Source of the DNA: Bacteroidota bacterium
Lineage (GTDB): Bacteria > Bacteroidota > Bacteroidia > Chitinophagales > Chitinophagaceae
Reading direction: 5' to 3'
Length of the DNA stretch: 35,548 nt
NCBI GenBank assembly: GCA_947461595.1
Contig: CANHLZ010000004.1
Location: 1 to 35,548 of the forward strand
Shown here: positions 1 through 10,314 of the stretch, one piece after another
Position numbering within the stretch: position 1 is the first letter of the stretch
How the letters are laid out: each line of letters starts with the position of its first letter
Made by a program: the position numbers and the translations under genes
Notes under the pieces: generated by a model
Database searches by the model: none
Told to the model about the DNA's origin: nothing
What the model saw: only the letters and a program-made list of their open reading frames with translations

Positions 1-991
1 CATTGGCAGAATAAACAATGTCTTCATTTTTTGGATCTGCTTTTACTTCTGCAAAATCACTACCTCGCCCCCAATATCTATTGTCACTGGATAATAGGTA
101 CCAACTTTCTCCAGCTTCATCACTTCTATAGACGCCTCCATTTTTTTGTGCATCTACTGTCGCATACATTCTATTAGAATTGCTTGGCGCAATAGTAAAT
201 CCAATTCTTCCTAATCCATCTTGAGTAGTAGAAGGCAATCCTTTGGTAATTTTTTTCCAAGTAGTTCCGCCATCCAAAGATTTATACAATCCACTTTCTT
301 CTCCATCCCAAGCACCATTTTCCCAAGGTCCTTGACGGGCTGCCCAAATAGTTGCAAAAATAATATTGGTATGATTGGGATCAATCAATACCTGCACTGC
401 ACCTGTATTTTCATTGATGTATAAAACCTGCTCTAAAGTTTTGCCGCCATCCAAACTTCTATATACACCACGTTCTTTATTAGGACCATAAGGATGACCT
501 AAAGCGGCTACGAAAATTCTATTTTCATTCGTGGGATCAATACTTATTCCACCAATTTGTTGCGCATCATTTAAACCTAGATTGGTCCAGGTATTGCCTG
601 CGTCAATTGATTTGTATAATCCGTTGCCTATAGATAAGTCGGGACGTTGAATGCCCTCACCACTTCCCACATAAAGTATATTTGAATTGGAAGGGGCCAC
701 TGCTACATCTCCTACGGATCCTGTATTTTGTTTATCAAAAATGGGTTTCCAAGTATGACCAAAGTCGGTGGTTTTCCATACACCTCCATTGTTGACACCC
801 ATATAAAATACATTGGGCTCATTGTTAACACCTGTTATACCAACCGTTCGACCTCCTCTATGAGGCCCTATCATTCTATATTTTAAACTTGCTAATAAAG
901 AGGGTTCTACTTGTGCCCAAGTGGATATTGAAAATAGATTTGCTACAACAAGCAAACTAACAATGCCCATTTTTTTAAAAACTGGTATCAT
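1..991 (-). CDS. VPS10/sortilin-like BNR-repeat beta-propeller protein, C-terminus off window
   Basis: Open minus frame from ATG at 991 to the window edge, absent from the ORF track because it has no stop here. N-terminus reads MIPVFKKMGIVSLLVVANLFSISTWAQVEPSLLASLKYRMIGPHRGGRTVGITGV; repeated S-x-DGG-x-TW-type Asp-box motifs; homologous to the products of 1111-4173 and 20992-24180. Confidence 0.85.
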   Translation of the reverse strand, partial: MIPVFKKMGIVSLLVVANLFSISTWAQVEPSLLASLKYRMIGPHRGGRTVGITGVNNEPNVFYMGVNNGGVWKTTDFGHTWKPIFDKQNTGSVGDVAVAPSNSNILYVGSGEGIQRPDLSIGNGLYKSIDAGNTWTNLGLNDAQQIGGISIDPTNENRIFVAALGHPYGPNKERGVYRSLDGGKTLEQVLYINENTGAVQVLIDPNHTNIIFATIWAARQGPWENGAWDGEESGLYKSLDGGTTWKKITKGLPSTTQDGLGRIGFTIAPSNSNRMYATVDAQKNGGVYRSDEAGESWYLLSSDNRYWGRGSDFAEVKADPKNEDIVYSAN

Positions 992-1110
992 GTTGAATAT
1001 TTTTGGTATTAAATATACAAATAAAATTCTTTGTTTTAATTGTAATTGGTTGCTACAATTATATTGATTAAATTCATTGATAGATTTAACCAAATGAAAA
1101 ATTTTCGTTT

Positions 1111-4100
1111 ATGAAAAAACAACTATTTGCATTACTCGGTATCCTCCTAAGTGTCACCGTGTTAGCACAAACCACTGGTACTGAATTATTTTCAGCCATG
1201 CCTTTTAGATTTATGGGTCCAGATGGCAACAGGGCCATTGCCGTTGTGGGGGAGCCTGGAAATCCAATGGTATCCTATGTGGGTGCAGCCTCTGGAGGAA
1301 TTTTTAAAACCACAGATGCGGGTATACATTGGAATCCCATTTTTGATCAAATGGATAATTCTTCAATAGGCGCGTTGGCCATTTCTGAGAGCCATCCTCA
1401 ACAAGTTTGGGCTGGAACAGGGGAGACTTTTGTCATTCGTCCTGCACATGCCAATGGGAATGGTATTTATAAGTCAAGTGATGGTGGAAAAACCTGGCAA
1501 AATAAGGGGTTAAAAGAAACAATTTTAATAAGTAAGGTTATTGTAGATCCAACGGATACGAATACTGTATATGTGGCTGCCATGGGACATATGCATGGAC
1601 CACAACAGGAAAGAGGGGTTTATAAAACTACCAATGGCGGACAAAGTTGGGAGCGTATTTTATTTGTAGATGAAAATACAGGTTGTATAGATTTATCCTT
1701 AAATGGCAAAGACACTAAAAATTTAGTGGCTGCTATGTGGCAAGTGGATATTAAAACCTGGAATTTAAATAGTGGTGGACCAGGTAGTGGTTTTTATAAA
1801 ACCAATGATGGTGGTAAAACTTGGAAGCCAATGCAAAATGGTTTACCAGGAGGTGCAGGTCATCCAGTGGGAAAAACTTCTATTGATTTTGCGCAAAGTA
1901 ATCCCTCAACTATTTATGCATTAGTAGAAGACAAAGTACCTGGATTATATAAATCAATAGATGGAGGTGAGCATTGGAAACTTATGTATCAAGCGCATTC
2001 TATGGCACAACGCGCTGCTTATTATACAAGGGTGCGTGTGTCTACTCAGGATGAAAATAAATTGTATACTATTTGTGTAACTATAATGGAGTCAAAAGAT
2101 GGGGGTGTTACTTTTAATGGCGAAGGAACTTATGAACCAGGAGGGGACAATCATGATATTTGGTTTGATCCTAAAAACGCAAAAAGAATTATGGTAGCGC
2201 ATGATGGAGGTTTGAATATGAGTTCCAACGCAGGAGAATCATGGAGCAATATTAATTTACCTATTGCGCAAATGTATCATGTGGCCGTTGATAATATGAT
2301 TCCATATCATTTAATGGGCAATAGACAGGATGGGTATTCTTATCGAACTGCAGCCATTAGCATGCAAGGCTCCATCCCATTAGGTTTATGGGAAGGCGTG
2401 GGCGGATGTGAAAGTGGTTTTGCACAGCCTGATCCATTTGATAATAATATTATTTGGTCTGGTTGTTATGATGGGGGATTAGACGTGACTGATGTTAGAA
2501 CTGGTTATTCTCATGATGTTCGTCCTTGGCCGGAAGCTGGATTTGGTTGGGCTCCAGCAGATATGAAATATCGTTGGCATTGGAATTTTCCGATGGCTTT
2601 ATCGAAACATCAGAAAGGGGTGGTGTATGTAGGAAGTCAATATGTACATAAAACTTCTAATCAAGGAATGTCCTGGACAGTAATTAGTCCTGATTTAACC
2701 ACGAATGATAAATCACATCAACAAAATTCAGGGGGAATGAATTCGGATAACCTCATGACATTTGATGGTTGTACTTTGTATGTGATTGCAGAGTCGCCAG
2801 TAAAGCAAGGTGTCTTATGGACTGGAACTAATGACGGACAAATTCAAGTAACGGTGAATGAAGGAAAAACTTGGAGCAATGTTACACAAAATTTAAAAGG
2901 CATTGCACCATGGGGAACTATTCGAAGTATTGATCCTTCCAATTTTGATGCAGGTACTGCTTACATTAGTATTTCTTATCAACAATTAGGCGATTTCAAA
3001 CCTTATATTTTCAAAACATCAGATTATGGTAAAACTTGGAAAGCAATAGGGGCAGGCATTCCAGCGAGTAATAGTTCTTTTGTACATAGCATTAAGGAAG
3101 ATCCTGCGCAAAAAGGTTTATTGTATGCAGGAACAGACAATGGCTTGTATATAAGTCCAGATGATGGAGCAACATGGGTTGCGTTAAAAAATAATTTACC
3201 TCCAGCACCCGTTTATTATATTGCTATTCAAAAAAACTTTAGAGATTTAGTATTGGCCACCTATGGTCGTGGTTTTTATATTTTAGATGACATAACACCC
3301 ATAAGAGAATGGAGTAAGCAAACTGTAAGAAATAAAAATGAATTATTTGCACCAAAGCAAGCATATAGATTTCATTACAAGACAGGTATTCATTCCGAGT
3401 CTTCCATGTCTACAGGTCAAAATCCACCTTATGGCGCGAGTATAAATTATTATTTAGCAGATCATGTTCAGGAGAATCCATCTATTATTATTTTGAATCA
3501 AAAGGGAGATACCATTAATAAAATAGAGGGCAGTAAACAAAAAGGTTTTAATAGAGTCTGGTGGAACCTAGCACATACTTCAATTGTATTACCTCCTTTA
3601 AAAACAATACCTGATCAAAAAAATTATATTAAATTAGATTCCGCAGGAAACAGACCTTTAAATATTTATGATTTAGATATTGGCCCAGGGCTAACACCAA
3701 TTAAAGTGCCTGCAGGAAAGTATACGGTAGTTTTGAAGTTGGGAAGTTTTGTGCAAAAGCAAGACCTACAAGTATTCAATGATCCAAATCTACATTCAAA
3801 CAGCGCTTCTATACAAGCACAATATGATTTAGGTAAACAACTCTTGTCTAGTATTAATAATTGTTTATCCTTAATAGAGCGTATGGAAGTGAATCGAGCT
3901 AATTTTTTAAAACAAAATACCAGTGAAAGTATATTAAAAGAAAAGGAAGTGTATCATTTAGAAAAGCAATTGTTTGAAATTCATTTAACAGGCGCTAGAA
4001 TGGATGTTTTTAGAAATCCAGCTCAAATTTTAGAACGTCTTCTTGCCATTTCTTCTGAATGTCAAACTATGGGAGCTGATTTTGCACCAACAGCGCAACA

Positions 4101-4173
4101 AAAATTAGTTTACCAAGCTTTGAATAGCCAATTAAAGAAAGTAGAACTTTCTTATTTGCAATTAAAACTCTAA
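1111..4173 (+). CDS. VPS10/sortilin-like glycosyl hydrolase-type beta-propeller protein, secreted
   Basis: 1020 aa, signal peptide (MKKQLFALLGILLSVTVLAQ), many Asp-box repeats (KSSDGGKTWQ, KTNDGGKTWK, KTSDYGKTWK). Confidence 0.88.
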   Translation: MKKQLFALLGILLSVTVLAQTTGTELFSAMPFRFMGPDGNRAIAVVGEPGNPMVSYVGAASGGIFKTTDAGIHWNPIFDQMDNSSIGALAISESHPQQVWAGTGETFVIRPAHANGNGIYKSSDGGKTWQNKGLKETILISKVIVDPTDTNTVYVAAMGHMHGPQQERGVYKTTNGGQSWERILFVDENTGCIDLSLNGKDTKNLVAAMWQVDIKTWNLNSGGPGSGFYKTNDGGKTWKPMQNGLPGGAGHPVGKTSIDFAQSNPSTIYALVEDKVPGLYKSIDGGEHWKLMYQAHSMAQRAAYYTRVRVSTQDENKLYTICVTIMESKDGGVTFNGEGTYEPGGDNHDIWFDPKNAKRIMVAHDGGLNMSSNAGESWSNINLPIAQMYHVAVDNMIPYHLMGNRQDGYSYRTAAISMQGSIPLGLWEGVGGCESGFAQPDPFDNNIIWSGCYDGGLDVTDVRTGYSHDVRPWPEAGFGWAPADMKYRWHWNFPMALSKHQKGVVYVGSQYVHKTSNQGMSWTVISPDLTTNDKSHQQNSGGMNSDNLMTFDGCTLYVIAESPVKQGVLWTGTNDGQIQVTVNEGKTWSNVTQNLKGIAPWGTIRSIDPSNFDAGTAYISISYQQLGDFKPYIFKTSDYGKTWKAIGAGIPASNSSFVHSIKEDPAQKGLLYAGTDNGLYISPDDGATWVALKNNLPPAPVYYIAIQKNFRDLVLATYGRGFYILDDITPIREWSKQTVRNKNELFAPKQAYRFHYKTGIHSESSMSTGQNPPYGASINYYLADHVQENPSIIILNQKGDTINKIEGSKQKGFNRVWWNLAHTSIVLPPLKTIPDQKNYIKLDSAGNRPLNIYDLDIGPGLTPIKVPAGKYTVVLKLGSFVQKQDLQVFNDPNLHSNSASIQAQYDLGKQLLSSINNCLSLIERMEVNRANFLKQNTSESILKEKEVYHLEKQLFEIHLTGARMDVFRNPAQILERLLAISSECQTMGADFAPTAQQKLVYQALNSQLKKVELSYLQLKL

Positions 4174-4197
4174 ATTTATACAAACGTAAAAAAACAA

Positions 4198-5247
4198 ATG
4201 AAAAAATTAATTATAATAGCAGTATTTGGGTGGTTCACTAATAGTAGCAATGCTCAAAGTAATCAATGGTCTGCTCAAAAAGCAAATGAATGGTATCAAA
4301 AGCAAGGCTGGTTGGTGGGCGCTAATTTTTTACCCAATACCGCTATCAATCAATTAGAAATGTGGCAAGCAGCTTCATTTGATACAGTTACCATCAATAA
4401 GGAGTTGAGTATGGCTGCAGGTATTGGGATGAATACGATGCGTGTTTATTTACATGATATGGCTTGGAAGGCTGATGCAGTTGGATTTAAAAATAGAATG
4501 AATCAATTTTTAGCCATTGCGCATAAAAATAAAATAAAAATTATTTTCTGTATTTTGGATGACTGCTGGAATCCTGATGCGACGCTTGGTAAACAACCTG
4601 ATCCAAAACCAGGGGTACACAATTCGGGATGGGTAAGAAGCCCAACCATGAAAATACACAATGACATAAGCGCTTGGGGCGACTTGGAAAAATATGTAAA
4701 AGATGTGTTAACCAGTTTTAAAAATGACAATAGAATTTTATTATGGGATTTGTACAATGAGCCAGGCAATAGCGGGTATGGATTAAGTTCGCTGCCATTA
4801 TTAAAAAAAATGTATGAATGGGCTTGGGCAGTAAGACCTGCTCAACCATTGTCAACCGGTGTTTGGTATAACGAACAACCTTCCATCAATGATTTTCAAC
4901 TTAAAAATTCAGATGTAGTAACTTTTCATAACTATAGCGATACCATTGAATTAAAAAAAGCACTGGATACTTTAGTAAAATTGGGTCGACCTGTAATTTG
5001 CACTGAGTATATGGCGAGAACCAATAATAGTAAGTTTATTACCCATTTACCCATTTTTAAAAGATACCATGTAGCGGCTATTAATTGGGGCTTGGTGAGT
5101 GGAAGAAGTAATACAATTTTTCCATGGGGAAGTAAGCTAGGCTCGCCAGAACCAACTATTTGGTTTCATGATGTATTTAGAAAAGACGGAACTCCTTTTA
5201 ACCAAGAAGAGGTAACATTTATAAAAAACATTACCTCTTCAAAGTAA
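4198..5247 (+). CDS. Glycoside hydrolase family 5-like (cellulase/mannanase-type) secreted enzyme
   Basis: Signal peptide; TIM-barrel-type sequence with LLWDLYNEPGNS (acid/base Glu) and PVICTEYMAR (nucleophile Glu). Confidence 0.75.
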   Translation: MKKLIIIAVFGWFTNSSNAQSNQWSAQKANEWYQKQGWLVGANFLPNTAINQLEMWQAASFDTVTINKELSMAAGIGMNTMRVYLHDMAWKADAVGFKNRMNQFLAIAHKNKIKIIFCILDDCWNPDATLGKQPDPKPGVHNSGWVRSPTMKIHNDISAWGDLEKYVKDVLTSFKNDNRILLWDLYNEPGNSGYGLSSLPLLKKMYEWAWAVRPAQPLSTGVWYNEQPSINDFQLKNSDVVTFHNYSDTIELKKALDTLVKLGRPVICTEYMARTNNSKFITHLPIFKRYHVAAINWGLVSGRSNTIFPWGSKLGSPEPTIWFHDVFRKDGTPFNQEEVTFIKNITSSK

Positions 5248-5259
5248 ATTAGAGAACTA

Positions 5260-6672
5260 TTATTTTTTTATTGGCTGAGTGTTTACCTCCCAATGATCGG
5301 TTCTAAATAAATTTACAGGCAAGCCTTCTTTGTTAAATAAATTAGGCATTGCTGTATTGTTAAATGCAAAACGAACCGCTACGGGGCCTTTAACATTTTT
5401 ATTAAAAACTACTACTGTGTTGCCTACAATTTTAGCTTGTGCAGGATAAAATATTTTATCCTCATTAGCTATTTCAAAAAAAGGAATTATCTCCCCTTTG
5501 GATATCAGTCCATTATTAGCATTATTAAACTGAATGCTAATTTTATCTTTGTCAATGGTATGTGATTGATAGGTTGGGCTTTGACAAGCAATGGTAGTAA
5601 AACCATAGGTTTGGTTTAAAGCCAAATCACTTAGTCTTTTAGCCACTTCTATTTTACGTGTTGGGTGAATATTGGTGGTATCTGGAATCAAATCTGTAAT
5701 AACCACCATGCCTGTTTCCAGATGATTAGCCACTTTTGATTGAGCTTCTCTTAATAAGGCGCCTATATTATTATTACCATAAGTGAAGGGCGCTATTTGA
5801 ACAAAATAGAATGGAAAATTTTTATTCCAATGATGTCTCCAAGCATCAATCATTCCTGTAAATAATTTTTCATAGGCATAATGAGTGCCTGTATTGCTTT
5901 CGCCCTGGTACCAAATAACACCAGCAATGGAATAATTGGTTAAAGGATAAATCATTGCATTGTAGGCTCTAGCCGTTTTGTGGGGCCACCAAGCTACTTC
6001 ACCTAAAGAATCAGCACCTTTTTTTATTATAGCGTCATTGTTAATTACATATTCGGGGGTCCAAGTTTCAGCGGGGGTACCGCCCCAATTTGAATTGATT
6101 AATCCAATAGGACTATTCAAACTTTGGTTTAAATTTTTTCCGAAAAAATAACCAATGGCACTAAAGTGTTTCATTTCTTCTGGGCTACATACCATCCATT
6201 TTCCTTCTAGATTATCTTGTGGAAAATTTGAAGTTGATTTAGCAACATAGAAAAAACGAATAGACTTATTAGTAGCATTGGGTGCCTCCTCTAAGGTTTC
6301 TTTTAAACCTTGATCTCCAGACCATTCCATATTGCTTTGTCCGCCACATACCCAAACCTCTCCAATTAAAACATCTTCTAATACAATGGTATTGCTAGCG
6401 CTGATTGTAATTTGATAAGGGCCACCTGCAGCTGGGGTTTTAATGTTGACTACCCATTGCGCACCATTACTAGTAGTTGCTTCATAGGAATTATTATCCC
6501 AATTGGTTTTGATGGTCACTTTTTCGGAAGGAGCTGCCCAGCCCCATATTTTCACAGTAGATTTTTGTTGCAATACCATATGCGAACCAATGATATTGGG
6601 TAAACGAACCGCAGCGTTCATTTGCACCCAGCCAACCAGTAAAAGCACAATCATTATTGAATACTTTTTCAT
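5260..6672 (-). CDS. Sialate O-acetylesterase-like (SASA/SGNH family), secreted
   Basis: Signal peptide; LPNIIGSHMVLQQKSTVKIWGWA N-terminus typical of the family; GEVWVCGGQSNMEWS and GVIWYQGESNT SGNH blocks. Confidence 0.88.
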   Translation of the reverse strand: MKKYSIMIVLLLVGWVQMNAAVRLPNIIGSHMVLQQKSTVKIWGWAAPSEKVTIKTNWDNNSYEATTSNGAQWVVNIKTPAAGGPYQITISASNTIVLEDVLIGEVWVCGGQSNMEWSGDQGLKETLEEAPNATNKSIRFFYVAKSTSNFPQDNLEGKWMVCSPEEMKHFSAIGYFFGKNLNQSLNSPIGLINSNWGGTPAETWTPEYVINNDAIIKKGADSLGEVAWWPHKTARAYNAMIYPLTNYSIAGVIWYQGESNTGTHYAYEKLFTGMIDAWRHHWNKNFPFYFVQIAPFTYGNNNIGALLREAQSKVANHLETGMVVITDLIPDTTNIHPTRKIEVAKRLSDLALNQTYGFTTIACQSPTYQSHTIDKDKISIQFNNANNGLISKGEIIPFFEIANEDKIFYPAQAKIVGNTVVVFNKNVKGPVAVRFAFNNTAMPNLFNKEGLPVNLFRTDHWEVNTQPIKK

Positions 6673-6708
6673 TTTTATTGTTTTAAGGTTAATGTATATT
6701 TTAAATTT

Positions 6709-8904
6709 TTAATTCCACCAATAAGTTAATTTAAATACCACTGCTCTATTTTTTACAAACACAGGACCAATGTAATAGTTGTCGGTATACACTATAAATA
6801 AATCAGAGACGGGTTTATAGCGCCATTGAAACCTGGTATTAAAGTTAATATTTTTTGTTTGTTCGTTATACTGGTAGAAGGCAGTAAAAAATAATTTATT
6901 CGTCATGGTAATATCAACTTTAGGACCAATTAAAAAGAAATTATTATTGCCCCATGGTTGTGGCAATTCAATATGATTATAAATAGCAGCTAAATCAAAG
7001 TTGACATAGGGCTGAATACGATAACCAATATTGCCTGTAATGCTCAGTAATTTACCATCGGCATAGTATCCCCCTTTTCTTGCAGATAGCAAATAAGTTA
7101 ATCTATGTTGAGGTGCTGAAATCCAATCCACCCCAACAGTAGTCCATTGATGTTTGGTATTTGCTGCCAAGGTTTGCTTACCAATTCTAGTGGGATCAAA
7201 GGGGGCTAATAATTCTACATAGTCGTTTTGAATGACCGTAGAAAAAGTACTCTTGTCTCTGTAGGTAATTAAATAATTAAATAATTTAGTGTTATCTGTT
7301 AAATTAAATTTTGAATTATAATAATAAGTGGTGCTGAACTGAGGGCCATGGCTTAAGATAGAACCGCTTTTAGGAAAATACAAGCGCGTAATACTTGGCA
7401 TAAACTTGATATAATTATTTCTTGGAATATAGCCTACTTCTGCATTGTAATTATTACCTACCACTTCGTGCTGCCAAGAAACAATCCATTTTCTACTACT
7501 GTATTGTAAATTACCTGCGTTTAAAAAATCTTTCCCTGATTGATTAGGCGTAAATGATTTTATTAAAATTGTTTTGCCTGACCAAGTATTATTTTTTGGA
7601 GCTAAATTGTATTCAAAACCAAAGTTTCTATTAAACGGGTTGCCTATTGTTTTAGCAATAGTGTTTTGTGTTGGGTAATCAAAAGCGGTTTTGTCGATAT
7701 AAAATAATTCAATACTCGATTTTTTAAATAATTTTCTTTGCAAAGCAATGACTGAAAAATTTTGTGCTAAGAGACCTGTGCTTTTATCATCACTCGTTTT
7801 CATATCCATAATACCAATACGCCAATTTTTATCAATTCTTCCACTCATTCTAGCTCCAAAATCAATATTGGTATTTAAGCCAATTCTTCTAGAGAAAAAC
7901 GGACGCACATTGTCAAAACCTAAATTAGAAAATAGATCGGCATTTTCTAAAAAAAATTGCCGCTTCTCTGGAAAAAATAATTCAAAGCGACTTAAATTAC
8001 TTACCTGACGGTCCACTTCTACTTGAGAAAAATCTGGATTGACGGTTAAATCTAAATTCAAAGAAGAGCTCAAACTTATTTTGGCATCTAGACCATATGC
8101 ACTTCTATTCACATAAGCTTGGTTAATTTTTGTACCATCATTAGTAGCAAATTCTTTTGAAACACTGGATTTAAAATAAGGAATGAGTGAAAAATTATTT
8201 TGATGTACTGGAAGAGGCGCGTCCCAAACTAGTGATCCAGTATAAGAAAGAGAAGCCGTAGGGAATTGCCTTGGTACAGGAGCCCAGCTCGACTTCTCTG
8301 TTGTTTTTAAATCATTTCTACTAAAATTCACTCCCCATTCTTGAACACCTTTTTTATACCTAATCGATTTAAAAGGAATGGCGGCCTCCCAAACATATTT
8401 TGAAGAGTCATTATAAATAGCAGAGGTCCATTTATTATCCCAGTTTAAATCTACAGAGCCTCCATCAAACATAGTACCATCCCATTGGGCACCCACTGCA
8501 CTGGCACCAAAGGCAAATCCATTCGTTAAATCACCATAGGTATCCAAGAAGAAAATAAAGTTATCATTCTTTCCAAAGTTCCAATCTCTTTTTAAAGACT
8601 CTACCATATCTACTCCATCACCCACTTTTTTACAAATAGCAATGATGTATAGATTATTTCCATCGTAAGTCATTCTTACTTCGGTGGGCACTTTAGAAAC
8701 ACTGGTGTCCATGGGTAGCACCATTGGGAATTTATCGACCGATTGCGCCTTTAGCCAGGACTGCTCATTCATCACCCCATCTACTTTTATGGCATCCGTT
8801 GCTTTGTGAATAAAATATTTAATGTTAGCGTTCTTTTTTTGAGCTACTGTTTTTTGGGCTACAACGCAAAGGCTTAATAGACAAAGAATTCGAAGTAGTT
8901 TCAA
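6709..8904 (-). CDS. DUF5916 protein with N-terminal CBM9-like domain and outer-membrane barrel
   Basis: 731 aa, signal peptide; IKVDGVMNEQSWLKA CBM9-like start; LTVNPDFSQVEVDRQVSNLSRFELFFPEKRQFFLENADLF, characteristic of this family; C-terminal aromatic (YWWN). Confidence 0.85.
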   Translation of the reverse strand: MKLLRILCLLSLCVVAQKTVAQKKNANIKYFIHKATDAIKVDGVMNEQSWLKAQSVDKFPMVLPMDTSVSKVPTEVRMTYDGNNLYIIAICKKVGDGVDMVESLKRDWNFGKNDNFIFFLDTYGDLTNGFAFGASAVGAQWDGTMFDGGSVDLNWDNKWTSAIYNDSSKYVWEAAIPFKSIRYKKGVQEWGVNFSRNDLKTTEKSSWAPVPRQFPTASLSYTGSLVWDAPLPVHQNNFSLIPYFKSSVSKEFATNDGTKINQAYVNRSAYGLDAKISLSSSLNLDLTVNPDFSQVEVDRQVSNLSRFELFFPEKRQFFLENADLFSNLGFDNVRPFFSRRIGLNTNIDFGARMSGRIDKNWRIGIMDMKTSDDKSTGLLAQNFSVIALQRKLFKKSSIELFYIDKTAFDYPTQNTIAKTIGNPFNRNFGFEYNLAPKNNTWSGKTILIKSFTPNQSGKDFLNAGNLQYSSRKWIVSWQHEVVGNNYNAEVGYIPRNNYIKFMPSITRLYFPKSGSILSHGPQFSTTYYYNSKFNLTDNTKLFNYLITYRDKSTFSTVIQNDYVELLAPFDPTRIGKQTLAANTKHQWTTVGVDWISAPQHRLTYLLSARKGGYYADGKLLSITGNIGYRIQPYVNFDLAAIYNHIELPQPWGNNNFFLIGPKVDITMTNKLFFTAFYQYNEQTKNINFNTRFQWRYKPVSDLFIVYTDNYYIGPVFVKNRAVVFKLTYWWN

Positions 8905-9021
8905 TTAGAATAGGTAAAAAATGATAAAATGACTTGACTGTAGTCAATTGAGAAATTAAATTTAATACTTTTTAAAGTATTAAATTAATCTTATCTTTAA
9001 GACAACTTAAAACTTATTATT

Positions 9022-10314
9022 ATGTCATTTAATAGAAGAAAATTCATTTCCCTTACCGCACTTACTGCTGGAACACTAGGGGTTAGTAATCGTATTTTTG
9101 GCTCTAATGTGTATAATGCACACAATGATGCAAATTTACCCAAAGCCATACGTGATTTACAGCCAATGGTTAGTGGAATTATACCCATAACCGTTGCCGA
9201 AAGAAAAGAACGCATTGCCAAGGCGCAACGTTTAATGAGTCAAGAAAAAATGGATGCGATATTTATTGAAGGAACCGTTTCTTGTTATTATTTTACTGGA
9301 ATGCGTTGGGGTCAAAGCGAAAGAACTTTTGGTGTGGTCATCCCTGCCAAAGGAGACATTGCCTATATCTGTCCTAAATTTGAAGAAGGCAGAGCAAGAG
9401 AATTAATACTTCCTGTATTTGGGGAAGAAGTACGTTGTTGGGAAGAACATGAAAGTCCTTATGCACTGATATTGGGCATTGTAAAAGACAGAGGGGTAGT
9501 TCATAATAGAATTGGCATGGAAGAAAGAGTTCGCTTTTTTATTGCTAATGGTGTAAAAAAATTAGCGACTGGATTTGATATAGTAGATGCTACGCCTATT
9601 ACAGCAGGCTGTAGAGTCATAAAAAGTAAAGCGGAAATTGCGTTAATGCAAAAAGCAAGTGATGCCACTATAGATGCCTATAAAGCAGCTTTTACTACTA
9701 TTCGTGTTGGTATGTCACAAACTGAATTAAGTAATAATATTTCGTCAGCTTTTAAAAAGCTTGGTTTTAATGGTGGTGCATCTGTTCAAGTGGGAAAATA
9801 TTCTGCATTACCTCATGGAAGTATTACGCCACAAACTATTCGTGATGGAGATGTAGTGATGGTGGATGGTGGCACTAGTTGTGAAGGGTATGCTTCGGAT
9901 ATAACAAGAACCATAGTAATGGGAAAACCATCTAAACGTCAAATAGAGGTTTGGAATTTAGAGAAAAAAGCACAAGACGCAGCATTTGCTGCGATAAAAA
10001 TTGGTGCTCCTTGCGAGCAAGTGGATGCAGCAGCAAGAGCAGTAATTGAAGAAGCAGGCTTTGGTAAAAATTATAATCTTCCTGGTTTACCTCATAGAAC
10101 TGGCCATGGTATTGGATTGGAAGGACATGAGTGGACCAACTTTGTAAAAGAAAATAAAACGCCTATTGCAGTTGGAATGTGTTTCAGCAATGAACCTAAC
10201 ATTTCTATACCGGGTGAATTTGGAATAAGATTAGAAGATTGTGTTTACATTGCTGAAGATGGTGCACATTTCTTTTCAAAACAAAGTATTTCCATTGATC
10301 AACCTTTTGGTTAA
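9022..10314 (+). CDS. M24-family Xaa-Pro peptidase, Tat-type signal
   Basis: Metal-ligand blocks DGGTSCEGYASDITRT, HRTGHGIGLEGHE, SNEPNI, RLEDCVYI; N-terminal NRRKFISLTALTAG. Confidence 0.9.
   Translation: MSFNRRKFISLTALTAGTLGVSNRIFGSNVYNAHNDANLPKAIRDLQPMVSGIIPITVAERKERIAKAQRLMSQEKMDAIFIEGTVSCYYFTGMRWGQSERTFGVVIPAKGDIAYICPKFEEGRARELILPVFGEEVRCWEEHESPYALILGIVKDRGVVHNRIGMEERVRFFIANGVKKLATGFDIVDATPITAGCRVIKSKAEIALMQKASDATIDAYKAAFTTIRVGMSQTELSNNISSAFKKLGFNGGASVQVGKYSALPHGSITPQTIRDGDVVMVDGGTSCEGYASDITRTIVMGKPSKRQIEVWNLEKKAQDAAFAAIKIGAPCEQVDAAARAVIEEAGFGKNYNLPGLPHRTGHGIGLEGHEWTNFVKENKTPIAVGMCFSNEPNISIPGEFGIRLEDCVYIAEDGAHFFSKQSISIDQPFG

Noticed and set aside
221-424. 67-aa plus-strand ORF
   Set aside because: Antisense shadow of the partial VPS10-like gene on the minus strand; no domain-like composition.
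1441-3300. Repeated GGTGGAAAAACTTGG-like DNA motifs in VPS10-like genes
   Set aside because: Explained by Asp-box (DGGKTW) protein repeats, not independent DNA elements or CRISPR.
4503-4769. 88-aa minus ORF, and other 60-121 aa ORFs inside larger genes (e.g. 7748-8008, 10816-11181, 13184-13372, 13498-13686, 14385-14585, 15526-15732, 18752-19042, 21284-21535, 28368-28622, 32862-33173)
   Set aside because: All overlap strongly supported CDSs in another frame or strand; no recognisable motifs and no intergenic room for their own signals.
10311-10314. Overlapping convergent stop codons sharing TTAA (same pattern near 35486-35489)
   Set aside because: Compact convergent gene ends are common and easily arise by chance in AT-rich DNA; not evidence of regulation.
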